The notes: generated by a model from the letters alone, not told the origin. DNA of 52,256 bases from Endozoicomonas arenosclerae (GCF_001562015.1 NZ_LASA01000057.1:1-52256), one strand, 5' to 3'; counted from the stretch's first letter, positions 18,101 through 28,465 are shown. Translations and numbers: made by a program.

Positions 18101-19457
18101 TAAGCGTTTGATAGTGCTGGTCGTTTTTTCCTCTGAAATAACTGGCCAGCGCTTCAAGGCAGGGAGCAAGTAATTCAGTTTCCTGAGTAGTGCTCAATGC
18201 TTTTTGTGCAAGGATAAAGGCCTGTGGGAAATAGTCAGCCTTGATCAGTCGGTTGATCCAGAATGCGCTCAATTTTCCGCTCTTTAGCAGGGTGGGTGTC
18301 TTGCAATAGGAGTTTGTGATTGAGGCGACAAGGGCGTCTGTTTCAGTTGTTCTGGGTAGTTTGATGATAGTCAGGACTAGCTGGTGATAGCTTTTATTCC
18401 GGTTTCTTTGCTTCAAGGCGTAAAGTCTTTCCAGAATTTCTACATTGCCGGGATGCTCCTGCATCAGTTTTTCTGCAAGCTGAATGGCTTTATCGTGTTG
18501 CAGTTGATTGGTGAGGTCGTCGATGGCTTGAACCGGATCAAATACAGGCTGTTCAGAATTTTCTTCCAGTTTTGTTTCTGAAAGATTAAGCCATGGTCGG
18601 GCGGCGAGAGTGATGATGACGCCGCTGATCAATCCACCCATGTGTGCCCAGTAATTCACGTTAGTGTTGCTGAATACCTGGCCAATGACTTCTTTACCTA
18701 GCCAGAAAGGGAAGATGATCAGGGCAGGGGCTTTGATAAAGTTAAAGTAAGGACCAATCCAGTAAAAAAACTGAATTTTACGGGTTTGATAAGCGCCAAG
18801 GTAAGCTCCCATTAAGCCAGCTATAGCTCCCGATGCTCCCACCCCGAAGCCGTGTTCACTCCATTGCATAATCCAGTAAAGGCCGGTGGCTGCAAAACCG
18901 GTGAGCAGGTAAGTGCCCAGATAGGCCAGCCTTCCCATGACGACTTCCAGTGCACAACCAAAAATAAACAGGAAAATCATATTGCCAAGCAGGTGACCAA
19001 AGTCACCATGCAGAAACATAGAAACAAAAGCGTCGATCAGCGATGGAGTGGCTGGATTGAAACCATACTTTACATAACTGAGCTGATTCCTGAGCTCCTC
19101 AAACTTTATTCTGTCTTTTTCCCATTGACTGTCATCAAAGTCCGGGTGTTCTCTGAGATTTTTTTCAAATTCCAGATCATGCATCAGCTGCATGGAAAGA
19201 ATCATGCTGCCTTCTTCGCTGTTCAGGGGAATGCTGGCCCATACCTCAGGTTTATGCTGGCTGAGATAATCAGAATAGAGAGGGGTTTCCCGATCGGAGA
19301 GTTGCATCTCCTCATAGGTTTTCATTAGTTCCGGATAGATGTCCTGATCGTCGGTCTGGTAGCCAAAGAAAATGGCGCAATTGATAATGATCAGTAACAG
19401 GGTGATAAGAGGTGGATCTCGCCAGTCCAGCTTTCTCTCGGCGGGAATAATTAGCAT
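18066..19457 (-). CDS. Rhomboid-family intramembrane serine protease with C-terminal helical repeat domain
   Basis: The 463-residue product has a rhomboid core from about residue 15 to 290. The catalytic pair is visible: Ser209 in GVGASGAIAG and His272 in AHMGGLISG, with the HGDFGHLLGNM helix-2 motif at 150-160. An insert of about 100 charged residues lies between the first helix and the core, a feature of some gammaproteobacterial rhomboids. Residues 300-463 are soluble and look like TPR or similar repeats. It cleaves membrane-anchored substrates within the bilayer; substrate unknown. The tail-to-tail overlap with the TPR membrane protein is suggestive but not proof of shared function. Confidence 0.88.
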   Translation of the reverse strand: MLIIPAERKLDWRDPPLITLLLIIINCAIFFGYQTDDQDIYPELMKTYEEMQLSDRETPLYSDYLSQHKPEVWASIPLNSEEGSMILSMQLMHDLEFEKNLREHPDFDDSQWEKDRIKFEELRNQLSYVKYGFNPATPSLIDAFVSMFLHGDFGHLLGNMIFLFIFGCALEVVMGRLAYLGTYLLTGFAATGLYWIMQWSEHGFGVGASGAIAGLMGAYLGAYQTRKIQFFYWIGPYFNFIKAPALIIFPFWLGKEVIGQVFSNTNVNYWAHMGGLISGVIITLAARPWLNLSETKLEENSEQPVFDPVQAIDDLTNQLQHDKAIQLAEKLMQEHPGNVEILERLYALKQRNRNKSYHQLVLTIIKLPRTTETDALVASITNSYCKTPTLLKSGKLSAFWINRLIKADYFPQAFILAQKALSTTQETELLAPCLEALASYFRGKNDQHYQTLIKQLSSMTETQ

Positions 19458-19621
19458 CGTGCGTCCTGCAGCAATTATTGTTTTTAAAGTGTTTTTATTG
19501 CGTCGTATTGTATCTCAGAGTCTATTACAGGGGTAGCAACATAAGATGACTCTGCAGGCTGGGTTCGGGAGTAGTCTGTTAAGAAAAAGCTCACTAGTGC
19601 AGCGAAGAGCTATACCCCAGA

Positions 19622-19684
19622 CCGTTCGCACTGAGTCTGTCGAAGTGTATTGCCAGTATCCTTCGACAAGCTCAGGATGAACGG
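19622..19684. repeat. REP-like palindrome, copy A
   Basis: Arms of 24 bases (19,622-19,645 and 19,661-19,684) with a 15-base loop. The right arm contains CTTCGACAAGCTCAGGATGA. The outer flanks add a second inverted pair (CACTAGTGCA near 19,593 and TGCACTAG near 19,710). The same unit recurs at 28,466 and, decayed, at 187. This motif type is a widespread dispersed intergenic palindrome in Proteobacteria. Confidence 0.85.
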
Positions 19685-19714
19685 AGTTTGTATGACCATT
19701 AACGCTAGGTTGCA

Positions 19715-20608
19715 CTAGTTTGATCCAAAATACTCTGCCATTTGTGATAGTTGGCCCGAACGGGTGGGGAAATTTTTCCACAAGTGTGTGAGTGCATCTG
19801 CCAGAGTGACCTGATGCAGGTTCAGTGTTTTATGAAATAGTAAATGCTGGATGTTGGTGTGAAACTTTTCAGGTTGCTCAGAAAGAGTTGTTCTTTCAAG
19901 CAGGTGCTGATCCAAGGCATCCTCCGGAAACTCCAGAGGCTGAGTGCATTGCTTAAGTAAATTGAAAAGCATGGCGTCCAATAGATGTTCCGGGATTTCG
20001 TTCTGCATTCTATGCAGCCAGGCGATGGTGATCAGGTTGTGTCCAAAGAAGCCAGGTTGAATTAAAGCTGCTTTCAGAGTGTCATCGAAATTGGGAGGTG
20101 TCGGTTGATAGGCGGGCTTTCCTGAAAACTTTGGATCATTAAAGGTAGAGCCAACAAACTCTGTGAGTCTCTCAAGGTATGGAGGAATTTGGGATTCATT
20201 CAGGTGTTGATGAACCGCTTTGAAAGCCAGGAGTATGGTTACGTGGTGGAAAAGGTAGTGGTCAGCCGTTGCTGCTTTCTCAAGATAGTGTTCAAGGATA
20301 TCCTGAATACCTCTTTCCTTGTGCCATTGATTCATCGCGAGATAGGCAGCAGGAAAAACACCATTTTCCACTCTGCTTTGAATTCTGTTTGAGCTAAATG
20401 TGACAGCTTCCATGTGCTCTGACAGAACGGTGTGGATTTTGATTTCTGTTTTTCTGATCAGTCGGTGGGTTTGCTCCCAGATTTCTTGTTGAGCTTCAGG
20501 ATATTTTTCCGTTAAGTGGTTGGCAGCAAGGTATGCTTTCAACGAGTGGGGTTGATGAATGCTTGCGCTACGAAAAACTGCATCCTGCAATAGGTCGGCT
20601 TGATTCAT
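19715..20608 (-). CDS. Protein of unknown function, mostly helical
   Basis: No family is recognised. The chosen ATG at 20,608 (product MNQADLLQDAVF, 297 residues) has a GGA site upstream; a longer reading to 20,701 would run through the terminator hairpin and is rejected. The protein has no signal peptide or membrane segment, is rich in Leu, His, Gln and Glu, and looks all-helical. A cluster of histidines (LFHH near residue 124, FGHN near 193, WLHRM near 202) might bind metal, but this is only a hint. It lies between a REP-like palindrome and the bidirectional rpoD terminator and appears monocistronic. Confidence 0.75.
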   Translation of the reverse strand: MNQADLLQDAVFRSASIHQPHSLKAYLAANHLTEKYPEAQQEIWEQTHRLIRKTEIKIHTVLSEHMEAVTFSSNRIQSRVENGVFPAAYLAMNQWHKERGIQDILEHYLEKAATADHYLFHHVTILLAFKAVHQHLNESQIPPYLERLTEFVGSTFNDPKFSGKPAYQPTPPNFDDTLKAALIQPGFFGHNLITIAWLHRMQNEIPEHLLDAMLFNLLKQCTQPLEFPEDALDQHLLERTTLSEQPEKFHTNIQHLLFHKTLNLHQVTLADALTHLWKNFPTRSGQLSQMAEYFGSN

Positions 20609-20681
20609 AATGATTATCCAGAACCGATGACTTTTTGTTAACTGTCGTTTATAAGGCAGGATCTGCGTTCTGGCAAGTATA

Positions 20682-20709
20682 AAAAAACCGTGCATAAGCA
20701 CGGTTTTTT
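20682..20709 (-). terminator. Terminator of the rpsU-dnaG-rpoD operon
   Basis: AAAAAACCGTGC pairs perfectly with GCACGGTTTTTT around a four-base loop. It lies 23 bases past the rpoD stop. Because of the A/T flanks it can act on both strands. Confidence 0.93.
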
Positions 20710-20731
20710 AGCGCCCGAGAATCTGGAGATA

Positions 20732-22558
20732 TTACTCGTCCAGGAAGCTTCTCAGGTGGTCTGAACGCGTTGGATGACGCAGCTTTCTCAGAGCCTTGGC
20801 TTCGATCTGACGAATACGCTCACGGGTAACGTCGAACTGCTTGCCCACTTCTTCCAGAGTGTGGTCAGTGTTCATGTCGATACCGAAACGCATGCGCAGA
20901 ACCTTCGCTTCACGGGCTGTCAGTCCTGACAGAACGTTGCGAGTAGATTCTTTCAAGCCGGTGCCAGTTGCACGATCGATAGGTGACTGAATGGTAGCGT
21001 CTTCGATAAAGTCGCCCAGGTGGGAGTCTTCATCATCACCGATTGGAGTCTCCATAGAGATAGGCTCTTTGGAGATTTTCAGTACCTTGCGAATCTTGTC
21101 TTCCGGCATTTCCATGCGCACAGCCAGTTCTTCCGGAGTAGGTTCGCGACCCATCTCCTGAAGCATCTGCCTGGAAATACGGTTCAGTTTGTTGATCGTT
21201 TCGATCATGTGAACCGGAATACGGATAGTTCTGGCCTGATCCGCGATGGAGCGGGTGATGGCCTGACGAATCCACCAGGTGGCGTAGGTCGAGAACTTGT
21301 ATCCGCGACGGTATTCAAACTTGTCTACCGCTTTCATCAAACCGATGTTGCCTTCCTGGATCAGGTCGAGGAATTGCAGGCCACGGTTGGTGTATTTCTT
21401 GGCGATGGAGATAACCAGACGCAGGTTAGCTTCTACCATTTCTTTCTTGGCGCGACGGGCACGGGCTTCACCCAGGGACATTCTGCGGTTGATGTCCTTG
21501 ATTTGTACCAGTGTGCAACCAAAGTCTTTTTCAATGGAGATCAGTTTTTTCTGGGCACGGACAATCTCGTCACGGTAGTTGTTGACTACTTGTGCGTAGC
21601 CAGCGCTTCCGGAAGTGATGTCATCAATCCAGTTAAGGCTGGTTTCATTGCCCGGGAATGTGCTCAGGAAAATCTTACGAGGCATTTTCGCGCGACGCAC
21701 ACAGAACTGCATGATGGCGCGCTCATTGCGACGAATGGTGTCCAGAGTATTTCTGATGCGGAATACCAGCATGTCAAAAATACGAGGCACTAACTTCAGT
21801 GGCATGAAGGCTTCGGTAAGCTCTTCCATGGCCGCTTTGGCTTCTTTAGAGCCGAAGTCGTGCTTTTCCAGAGTGCTCAGAACTTTTTCGTGTCCGTCCC
21901 TGAGAGCGCCAAAGCGTTCAGCAGCTTCTTCCGGATCCAGACCGCCAGCATCTTCGTCGTCGTCGTCATCATCGTCATCAGAGTCGTTATCATCAAAGTT
22001 TTCCTGGATGTTTTCGACGACAGGGGCGGGTGCTGGTACATCGGAGTCAGGGTCGATGTAGCCACTGATCAGGTCGGTCAGGCGACCTTCTTCTTCTACA
22101 ATTCGATCGTATTCATCCAGAACAATCTGAACAGAGCCTGGGAACTTGGCCAGGGCTGACATGACTTCACGCAGCCCTTCTTCAATTCGCTTGGCGATCT
22201 GGATTTCGCCTTCACGAGTCAGCAGTTCAACTGTACCCATTTCACGCATGTACATGCGTACTGGGTCAGTAGTACGACCTGCTTCCTGTTCAACCGCTGC
22301 AAGAGCTGCTGCTGCTTCTTCGGCAGCAGCTTCATCAGTATCGGCTTCTGACAACAACAGGGTATCGGCGTCCGGCGCTGTTTCGTAGACGGTGATACCC
22401 ATGTCATTGATCATGCGAATGATGTCTTCAACCTGATCAGGATCGGAGATGTCTTCAGGAAGATGGTCATTCACCTCCGCGTAAGTCAGGTATCCCTGTT
22501 CCTTACCGCGAGAGATAAGCTCTTTCAGTCGGGATTGTTGTTGCGAGTTAGCTGACAT
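20732..22558 (-). CDS. rpoD: RNA polymerase sigma factor RpoD (sigma-70)
   Basis: The 608-residue primary sigma factor matches the E. coli size (613). Regions in order: region 1.1 (about 1-80, start [21 protein letters not shown]), region 1.2 (about 95-130, [20 protein letters not shown]), the non-conserved acidic insert with a run of Asp (about 180-210), region 2 with the core- and -10-binding helices ([15 protein letters not shown]), region 3, and region 4 with the -35 helix-turn-helix ([20 protein letters not shown]) close to the C-terminus. AAGGG precedes the ATG. It is the last gene of the macromolecular synthesis operon. Confidence 0.98.
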   Translation of the reverse strand: MSANSQQQSRLKELISRGKEQGYLTYAEVNDHLPEDISDPDQVEDIIRMINDMGITVYETAPDADTLLLSEADTDEAAAEEAAAALAAVEQEAGRTTDPVRMYMREMGTVELLTREGEIQIAKRIEEGLREVMSALAKFPGSVQIVLDEYDRIVEEEGRLTDLISGYIDPDSDVPAPAPVVENIQENFDDNDSDDDDDDDDEDAGGLDPEEAAERFGALRDGHEKVLSTLEKHDFGSKEAKAAMEELTEAFMPLKLVPRIFDMLVFRIRNTLDTIRRNERAIMQFCVRRAKMPRKIFLSTFPGNETSLNWIDDITSGSAGYAQVVNNYRDEIVRAQKKLISIEKDFGCTLVQIKDINRRMSLGEARARRAKKEMVEANLRLVISIAKKYTNRGLQFLDLIQEGNIGLMKAVDKFEYRRGYKFSTYATWWIRQAITRSIADQARTIRIPVHMIETINKLNRISRQMLQEMGREPTPEELAVRMEMPEDKIRKVLKISKEPISMETPIGDDEDSHLGDFIEDATIQSPIDRATGTGLKESTRNVLSGLTAREAKVLRMRFGIDMNTDHTLEEVGKQFDVTRERIRQIEAKALRKLRHPTRSDHLRSFLDE

Positions 22559-23007
22559 ATCAACCCTTTAACAGCGAAAGTGGAGTGCCGGACGAAAAAA
22601 ACGTAAGCTGGCAATTATAGCTCAAAAAACATGGGGTTTTCCACAGGAAAGCGCAAAACAGTACACTTTTGTGGAGCTGCACGATGTTCAGTGGTTGAGG
22701 TACCGGAAAAACTGTCCATGGAAAACTACACATGGTGAGGGTCCCCTTCCGTGGCTTTTGCCGTGAAAGCCTCTATTCACGCAAGGTGAGCTGCAGAGAT
22801 GCTTTCTTCGCTCATGGCTGTTTCAGACCGGATTCAGAATCAGGTGTGTGGTCAATAACGGCTTCCCACATAGCACAGTGAAGTTCAAGTATACCTAAAA
22901 ATACGTGCGTCGCCATAAATAAACGGATAAAAAAACAATTTACAATACGCTTACAGGCTGCAGGGAAAAAGGACTTCTGTCGTTCACTAGTCGGTTTTTT
23001 CTGAGCG
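22559..23007 (-). other. 449-base dnaG-rpoD interval, no gene found
   Basis: No plausible coding frame is seen; an antisense-like frame reaching into the dnaG 3' end lacks any gene character. The length and AT-rich patches make a separate rpoD promoter likely, as in E. coli where heat-shock and minor promoters precede rpoD, but I could not fix -10/-35 boxes with confidence. No intrinsic terminator after dnaG was seen. Confidence 0.4.
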
Positions 23008-24975
23008 TTATGACTGTTCTTTTTTGGGTGCAGCAGTGGTGGTTTTGATGCCGAGTTTTTGTTTCTGTTTTTCAAGCAGTGCTTCAAGAACGCTGCGCTG
23101 GGCAGAATCGATTTGCCCCGGCTTTTTCTGGGAAAAAGTTTGCTTTAAAGAGTGGGTAGCCTGTTTATGCTCGAGCTCTCTTACAGTATCTCTGATCCGT
23201 TCAATGGCTTCGTGGAACTCCTGGTCGTTCGGCTCGTGACCCAGTTGCAGTGATGCGATTTCCTGTAAGCGTGAACCGTGTTGAGTTCCATGCCATTGAG
23301 CAATCAACGCTATGGTAGGTAATTTGGGTTGCTCCTGAAGCGTCTTGATCAGTGCAATCAGTAACTGGGTGTCAGGGTGTTCATCGCCTTCAAGTTCGTT
23401 AATGGCTTGAACGCCAGTCGCCAGTTCCGGATTGCATAACAGATGGCGGATTGCATAAATGGATCGCCCGACTTTTAAGGGGGCGGGTGCAGCGGGTTGT
23501 TCGCTCTTATCCTTAAAATTCTTTTTAAAAGGTTTGCGCTCAAAGCTGCGTTCCTGGGGTTGAAAGTTCTGAGTAAAATCGGCCTCGTACTCAGCCTCAG
23601 GATAATAGTCCGCTTCAGCAGGCATTGAGTAGTTGTCGTATACAGCGGGTTCAGTCGGAGCAGGTTCGGGTTCGCTCTTTTTGTTCAGGTAACTTTCCAG
23701 GGTGTCAGTGTTTAATCCGGTAATTTCTGACAGCCGCTGCATCAGCATTTGTTTAAACAGGCCGTCCGGAATTTTATGCAGGTGAGGTTGTGCCTCTGTT
23801 GCCAATCGGGAGCGGCCGTCCATGGTGTTCAGATCAATTTTTTCGCTGAGTTCCTGAAAAAGAAAAGTGTCCAGGCTCAGGGCGGTACTTTTGATTCGCT
23901 CAAGAAAGGCATCGGCGCCTTCCTGTCTGACCATGCTGTCAGGGTCTTCACCTTGGGGTAAAAACAGAAAGCGAGCCTGATTGCCGTCTTCCATATAAGG
24001 AAGGGTTGATTCCAGTGCTCGCCAAGCTGCCCGTCTGCCAGCGTCATCACCGTCAAAGCAGAACACAACTTCTGATACGGTTTTGAACAGCCGCTGCATA
24101 TGATCCAGTGTTGTGGCTGTGCCCAGTGTGGCAACAGCGTTATGGATGCCTTGTTGCGCCAGGGCAACAACATCCATATAACCTTCTACAACCAGGATGC
24201 GCTCAAGGTGTCGATTGTGCTTTTTGGCCTCATAAAGGCCATAAAGTTCCCGTCCCTTGTGAAAAATAGGGGATTCGGGGGAGTTCAGGTATTTGGGTTT
24301 GGCGTCACCCAGCACTCGTCCGCCAAAAGCGATGATCCGTCCCCGGGTGTCATGAATCGGAAACATGATGCGATCACGAAAGCGGTCGTATCGGCTTTTG
24401 GTCTCTTCTTTCTCAACCAGCATGCCGGTGGTGACCAGCTGGTCTTCTTTTTCCTGGTTCTCGGCCAGATGATTCTGGAGGTTGTCCCAGCCGGGAGGGG
24501 CAAAGCCTATTCCGAAGCGCTTGCAGGTCTGACCATCCAGGCCTCGCTGTTTCAGGTATTGGATGGCTCTGGGGGCGTCCTGAGCTTTTCTTAATTGTTC
24601 GTTATAAAAGGCGTTGGCCTTGGTCATCAGCTCATAAAGAGGGGTGTGATCTGGTCCTTTTCTCTGGCTGTGCTGTTCTCTGGGTACTTCAAGGCCCACC
24701 AGGCTGGCCAGAGAGTCTACGGCTGTCGGGAAGTCCAGGTGGTCAAAGTCCATGACAAAACCCAAGGCGTTGCCGCTGGCGCCACAGCCAAAGCAATAGT
24801 AAAACTGCTTGTCGGGGCTGACGGTGAAAGAAGGGGTTTTTTCCTGATGGAATGGGCAGCAGGCGGAGTAGTTTCGACCGGTTTTCTTCAGCTTTACCCG
24901 GGTGTCGACAATGTCCACGATGTCCAGGCGGTTCAGCAGGTCATCAATAAATGTCTGGGGTATGCGTCCGGCCAT
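23008..24975 (-). CDS. dnaG: DNA primase
   Basis: DnaG makes RNA primers at the replication fork. The 655-residue product has the CHC2 zinc finger (Cys40, His43, Cys61, Cys64), the RNA polymerase core (about 115-420) with the TOPRIM motif VVEGYMDVVAL near 265 and the FDGDDAGRRAA acidic metal site, a Pro/Glu-rich linker of about 80 residues (about 435-515), and a C-terminal DnaB-binding helical domain. Length is longer than E. coli (581), due mainly to the linker. It lies between yqeY and rpoD in the usual order. Confidence 0.97.
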   Translation of the reverse strand: MAGRIPQTFIDDLLNRLDIVDIVDTRVKLKKTGRNYSACCPFHQEKTPSFTVSPDKQFYYCFGCGASGNALGFVMDFDHLDFPTAVDSLASLVGLEVPREQHSQRKGPDHTPLYELMTKANAFYNEQLRKAQDAPRAIQYLKQRGLDGQTCKRFGIGFAPPGWDNLQNHLAENQEKEDQLVTTGMLVEKEETKSRYDRFRDRIMFPIHDTRGRIIAFGGRVLGDAKPKYLNSPESPIFHKGRELYGLYEAKKHNRHLERILVVEGYMDVVALAQQGIHNAVATLGTATTLDHMQRLFKTVSEVVFCFDGDDAGRRAAWRALESTLPYMEDGNQARFLFLPQGEDPDSMVRQEGADAFLERIKSTALSLDTFLFQELSEKIDLNTMDGRSRLATEAQPHLHKIPDGLFKQMLMQRLSEITGLNTDTLESYLNKKSEPEPAPTEPAVYDNYSMPAEADYYPEAEYEADFTQNFQPQERSFERKPFKKNFKDKSEQPAAPAPLKVGRSIYAIRHLLCNPELATGVQAINELEGDEHPDTQLLIALIKTLQEQPKLPTIALIAQWHGTQHGSRLQEIASLQLGHEPNDQEFHEAIERIRDTVRELEHKQATHSLKQTFSQKKPGQIDSAQRSVLEALLEKQKQKLGIKTTTAAPKKEQS

Positions 24976-25128
24976 AAATGCCCATAAGGAAAGCAGGTGT
25001 CAGCGCCAGTCATGAACAGAGGCTGGTGCCAGAATGTTTAACAGAAGTTCGATATTATCACTGTCATTGGAGGAATGTCAGTGATTGTCGCAAAAGCTGT
25101 GCTTTGTCGTCAGGTGCGAGAATCTGAT

Positions 25129-25578
25129 TCAGTTGAGCTGTTGCTTGACCGTCTGACTGACTTGATTCATGTCAGCTCGTCCCTGGATTTTGGGCTTGAG
25201 GATGCCCATGACTTTGCCCATATCACGCATGCTCTCGGCTCCGCTTTCACGAATCGCTTCAGAAACCAGTTGGTTGACTTCGTCGGCGCTGAGCTGGGAG
25301 GGCAGGAATTCCTGAATGATGGCCAGCTCCAGTTTCTCCTGGTCGGCCAGATCAGTGCGCCCTGCAGACTCGAACTGGGTGATGGCATCGCGGCGTTGCT
25401 TGGCCATCTTGTCGAGTGCTGCAAGGGCACGGATGTCGTCGATCGACTTTTCGTCTACTTCGATTCGCTTGAACTCGGCTAGAGCCAGGCGAATGGTTCC
25501 CAAACGAACCTTTTCGCGATTGCGCATAGCGTCCTTCATTGCAGCAGTCAGTTGTTCCTTGACCTGGCATTCGCTCAT
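25129..25578 (-). CDS. yqeY: GatB/YqeY domain-containing protein
   Basis: A 149-residue protein equal to the stand-alone YqeY family, related to the tRNA-binding tail of GatB. Motifs are typical: KEQLTAAMKDAMRNREKVRLGTIR at the start and MRDMGKVMGILKPKIQGRADM near the end. Between rpsU and dnaG it is a standard member of this operon in Pseudomonas-type bacteria. Its exact role is not established; binding to tRNA or amidotransferase complexes is inferred from the fold. Confidence 0.93.
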   Translation of the reverse strand: MSECQVKEQLTAAMKDAMRNREKVRLGTIRLALAEFKRIEVDEKSIDDIRALAALDKMAKQRRDAITQFESAGRTDLADQEKLELAIIQEFLPSQLSADEVNQLVSEAIRESGAESMRDMGKVMGILKPKIQGRADMNQVSQTVKQQLN

Positions 25579-25664
25579 GTTCTTACCTCAATACGAGCCC
25601 TTCCCGAAAAAAAGGATTCGAGCTGATCAATGGGAGTCGAAGCAATTAAAACCGGAATCCGGTC

Positions 25665-25880
25665 TTAATACAGACGCTCACGACGACGCTGTTCGCGCTG
25701 CAGTTTTTTCAAATGACGCTTGACAGCAGCAGCAGCCTTACGCTTGCGAACGGAGGTTGGCTTTTCGTAGTGTTCACGACGACGTACTTCAGCCAGGACA
25801 CCAGCCTTTTCGCAGGAGCGCTTGAAACGGCGCAGTGCTACATCAAACGGTTCATTTTCTTTAACTTTAACAGCAGGCAT
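25665..25880 (-). CDS. rpsU: 30S ribosomal protein S21 (bS21)
   Basis: A 71-residue, strongly basic protein with the full S21 pattern ([20 protein letters not shown], then Arg/Lys-rich helix ending RRRERLY). S21 helps base-pairing of mRNA with the 3' end of 16S rRNA. AGGAAGG lies ahead of the ATG. It is the first gene of rpsU-yqeY-dnaG-rpoD, tying ribosome, replication and transcription initiation supply together. Confidence 0.98.
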   Translation of the reverse strand: MPAVKVKENEPFDVALRRFKRSCEKAGVLAEVRRREHYEKPTSVRKRKAAAAVKRHLKKLQREQRRRERLY

Positions 25881-26529
25881 GCAGAGATCACCTTCCTATA
25901 AAAAATAGTGTGTTCATTAAATAAGGTTTGCAGCCCGGCATAATAACATCTGCTATTGGTACCTCCTACTCTTTGATCAGAAAATGCACTCTGTGATTCC
26001 CAGTCCAAATAAAAAGGACGGGGCAGCGATTTATTTTCTATTTATGGCGATTTTCAAATGAATGAAACTCGTCATAAAAGAGCAATCGGTTGAGCATTCA
26101 CACTGTTTTCAGGAGCCCTGCCTAAGCTGAAACCCTTGAATATCGTGTGAAGAAGCTAATTCCGACCCGCAAAATAAGTCAGGACAAAAGTCCAGACTAG
26201 CCGCGTATTTTCAGGGATGCGAATTTTATAGACTATTTTCAGTAAATGCAAAATTCGGCCTGTTTTCAGCCGGGCATGAGAGCTCAGGGGTTGCGGTCTC
26301 TGGCATTTCCTGCAAAGGCCCGTTTGCAGTATCATCCCAGACCCTGCAGCAGGTACTGAACTATAACGGTTGTACGTTAGTTCTTAATATCCGGCCCCTT
26401 GTTATTTTTGCTATGGGAGTTGTTCTGGAAACCTGCCTGAATGATGGTAATCCACAGGGTCTGTGAGTATATGCACTGTTTGTTCAATAAGTGGTGCGAA
26501 GTGCAGACTGATGTTAACAGGTCTTATCT
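25881..26529. other. 649-base divergent promoter region between rpsU and tsaD
   Basis: No coding frame of note on either strand. It must hold divergent promoters for the rpsU operon and tsaD. On the - strand TATTAT near 25,945 is a possible rpsU -10 box. A small GGAC-AAAA-GTCC hairpin lies near 26,190. Nothing else stands out, and the length is unusual for this divergent pair. Confidence 0.4.
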
Positions 26530-27585
26530 ATGATAGTGCTCGGGATTGAAACATCCTGCGATGAGTCAGGCATTGCCCTATATGACAGCCATAAAGGGCT
26601 GCTGGCTGATGCGCTTTACAGCCAGATTGAAATGCATACCGAGTATGGCGGTGTCGTACCTGAACTGGCGTCCAGGGATCATATCCAGAGGGTTCTGCCT
26701 CTGATCAATCAGGTTCTGGAAAAAGCCGGTATCACCCGAAAAGAGATTGATGCAGTAGCCTACACCAAAGGGCCGGGCTTAATTGGTGCTCTAATGGTGG
26801 GCGCCTGTATTGGCCGCTCCATGGGTTGGGCGTTGGGTGTACCCACCGTGGGGGTGCATCATATGGAAGGGCATTTGCTGGCCCCCATGCTGGAAGATAA
26901 CCCTCCTGAATTTCCATTTCTGGCATTGCTGGTTTCTGGCGGTCACACACAGTTGGTCCGCGTAGATGGCATTGGTCAATATCAGCTGCTGGGTGAATCT
27001 ATTGATGATGCGGCCGGTGAGGCTTTTGACAAAGTAGCTGCCATGCTTGAGCTGGGTTACCCGGGTGGGCCAAAAGTATCCATGCTGGCCGAGTCTGGCA
27101 CTCAGGGGCGATTCCGATTTCCCCGGCCCATGTGTGACCGTCCGGGGCTGGATTTCAGTTTTAGTGGTTTGAAAACTTTTACGCTTAATACTGTGGCAGC
27201 CTGTAAAAAGGAAGGTCACTTTACCGATCAGGATCGGGCCGATATTGCTTTGGCTTTTGAGGAAGCGGTTGTCGATACCCTGGCATTCAAGTGCCGTCGA
27301 GCATTGAGACAAACCGGATTGAAACAGCTGGTGATTGCCGGTGGTGTGAGTGCTAACAAAAGACTCAGAAAAGAACTGGAAGCCATGGCGACAAAAGAGG
27401 GTGGCGGTTTGCGTTATGCCAGACCGGAGTTTTGTACCGATAATGGTGCCATGATTGCTTATGCAGGGTGTCAGCGTCTGCTGGCAGGTCAAACTGAGCC
27501 CCTTGAAGTAGCTCCCATGCCTCGCTGGAATATGGAAGAGCTGGAAGCCGTTAATTCAGAATCCAAGGGTGATGTGAATGGATAA
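26530..27585 (+). CDS. tsaD: tRNA N6-adenosine threonylcarbamoyltransferase
   Basis: TsaD, with TsaB and TsaE, transfers threonylcarbamoyl to A37 of ANN-decoding tRNAs. The 351-residue ASKHA-fold product has [14 protein letters not shown] at the start, the iron/metal site His111 and His115 in HHMEGH, the nucleotide-binding VSGGHTQL, and [10 protein letters not shown] plus [12 protein letters not shown] near the end. The length is typical. Its end overlaps folB by eight bases, so tsaD-folB-folK are cotranscribed, divergent from rpsU as in E. coli and Pseudomonas. Confidence 0.97.
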   Translation: MIVLGIETSCDESGIALYDSHKGLLADALYSQIEMHTEYGGVVPELASRDHIQRVLPLINQVLEKAGITRKEIDAVAYTKGPGLIGALMVGACIGRSMGWALGVPTVGVHHMEGHLLAPMLEDNPPEFPFLALLVSGGHTQLVRVDGIGQYQLLGESIDDAAGEAFDKVAAMLELGYPGGPKVSMLAESGTQGRFRFPRPMCDRPGLDFSFSGLKTFTLNTVAACKKEGHFTDQDRADIALAFEEAVVDTLAFKCRRALRQTGLKQLVIAGGVSANKRLRKELEAMATKEGGGLRYARPEFCTDNGAMIAYAGCQRLLAGQTEPLEVAPMPRWNMEELEAVNSESKGDVNG

Positions 27586-27943
27586 GGTTCGTATCGAGCA
27601 TCTGGAAACCCGGGCCATTATTGGTGTTTATGAGTTTGAGCATGAAGCCCCTCAGCCCTTGATTATTGATCTGGAGCTGGAAACCGACTTTACCAGAGCC
27701 TTTGGTTCCGACGATTTGAATGATGCACTGGACTACGATGCCATCAGTCAGGCAGTCAGCGCCTTCTGTGAAGAATCCCGGTATGCCTTGCTGGAAGCGC
27801 TGGCTGGAGGCATTATTAAGCTGGTGCAGGTCAACTTTAATGTCGATCGGGTAGGTGTTTTGATTCGCAAGCCCGAAGCATTAAAAGGTGCAGTAGCCTC
27901 AGTATGGTGTGAACGTACAAAGGATGAGATGCGTCAACTATGA
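27578..27943 (+). CDS. folB: Dihydroneopterin aldolase
   Basis: FolB converts dihydroneopterin to 6-hydroxymethyl-dihydropterin in folate synthesis. The 121-residue product matches the family in length and in the motifs [26 protein letters not shown] and [11 protein letters not shown], the last carrying the substrate-binding Glu. It overlaps both tsaD upstream and folK downstream (four-base ATGA), so translation is coupled along the three genes. Confidence 0.95.
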   Translation: MDKVRIEHLETRAIIGVYEFEHEAPQPLIIDLELETDFTRAFGSDDLNDALDYDAISQAVSAFCEESRYALLEALAGGIIKLVQVNFNVDRVGVLIRKPEALKGAVASVWCERTKDEMRQL

Positions 27944-28422
27944 CACTTTATTACATTGGAGTCGGTTCCAATGAAGAGGCTGAAAGCAATTGTCGCAAGA
28001 TGATTGAGGCATTTCGGCAGCAGTTTGGCACTTTGCTGGTCAGCAGCCTGATCCAGACTTCTGCAGAAGGAGTGGATGCGGCTGATTATTATAATGCTGT
28101 CGTTTGTTTTGAAAGTGAGGCCACACCCGCCTCGATAAATCAGTGGTGCAAGCAGATAGAAGATCAGTTGGGGCGGGTCAGGGGTAGCCTGAAATGTCGG
28201 GCCGACCTTGATATTCTGCAGGCTGTGGAAGATGTTCGGGACGTAACATTGAGCGCCATTGAAGAAGTCTACTTTCGACCTCTGGTGAAACAACTCTGGT
28301 GTTTTCAGGCGGGAAGACCTGTCAGTGTTTTTGTTGATGCCATTCCAATGGCGTTTGAGCCCGATGTCCTATTAGGCAACCAGCCTCGTTTATTGCCTGA
28401 GCTGGAGTTTGTTGCTGGCTAA
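27940..28422 (+). CDS. folK: 2-amino-4-hydroxy-6-hydroxymethyldihydropteridine diphosphokinase
   Basis: FolK phosphorylates the FolB product with ATP in the next step of folate synthesis. The 160-residue product begins with the family YIGVGSNEE motif and has DYYNAVVCFE and the RADLDILQ acidic metal motif. Similarity to standard FolK is looser than for FolB in the C-terminal half, where the FVDAIPMAFEP segment replaces the usual motif, but position directly behind folB supports the call. Confidence 0.85.
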   Translation: MTLYYIGVGSNEEAESNCRKMIEAFRQQFGTLLVSSLIQTSAEGVDAADYYNAVVCFESEATPASINQWCKQIEDQLGRVRGSLKCRADLDILQAVEDVRDVTLSAIEEVYFRPLVKQLWCFQAGRPVSVFVDAIPMAFEPDVLLGNQPRLLPELEFVAG

Positions 28423-28465
28423 GGAATAGTCCTGAAATAACTTCCTGGTTGAGAGCCTACCAAAA

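Noticed and set aside
22812-23087. 91-codon frame spanning the dnaG 3' end and intergenic region
   Set aside because: Different frame from dnaG on the same strand, low-complexity Lys/Asn-rich start, no ribosome site.
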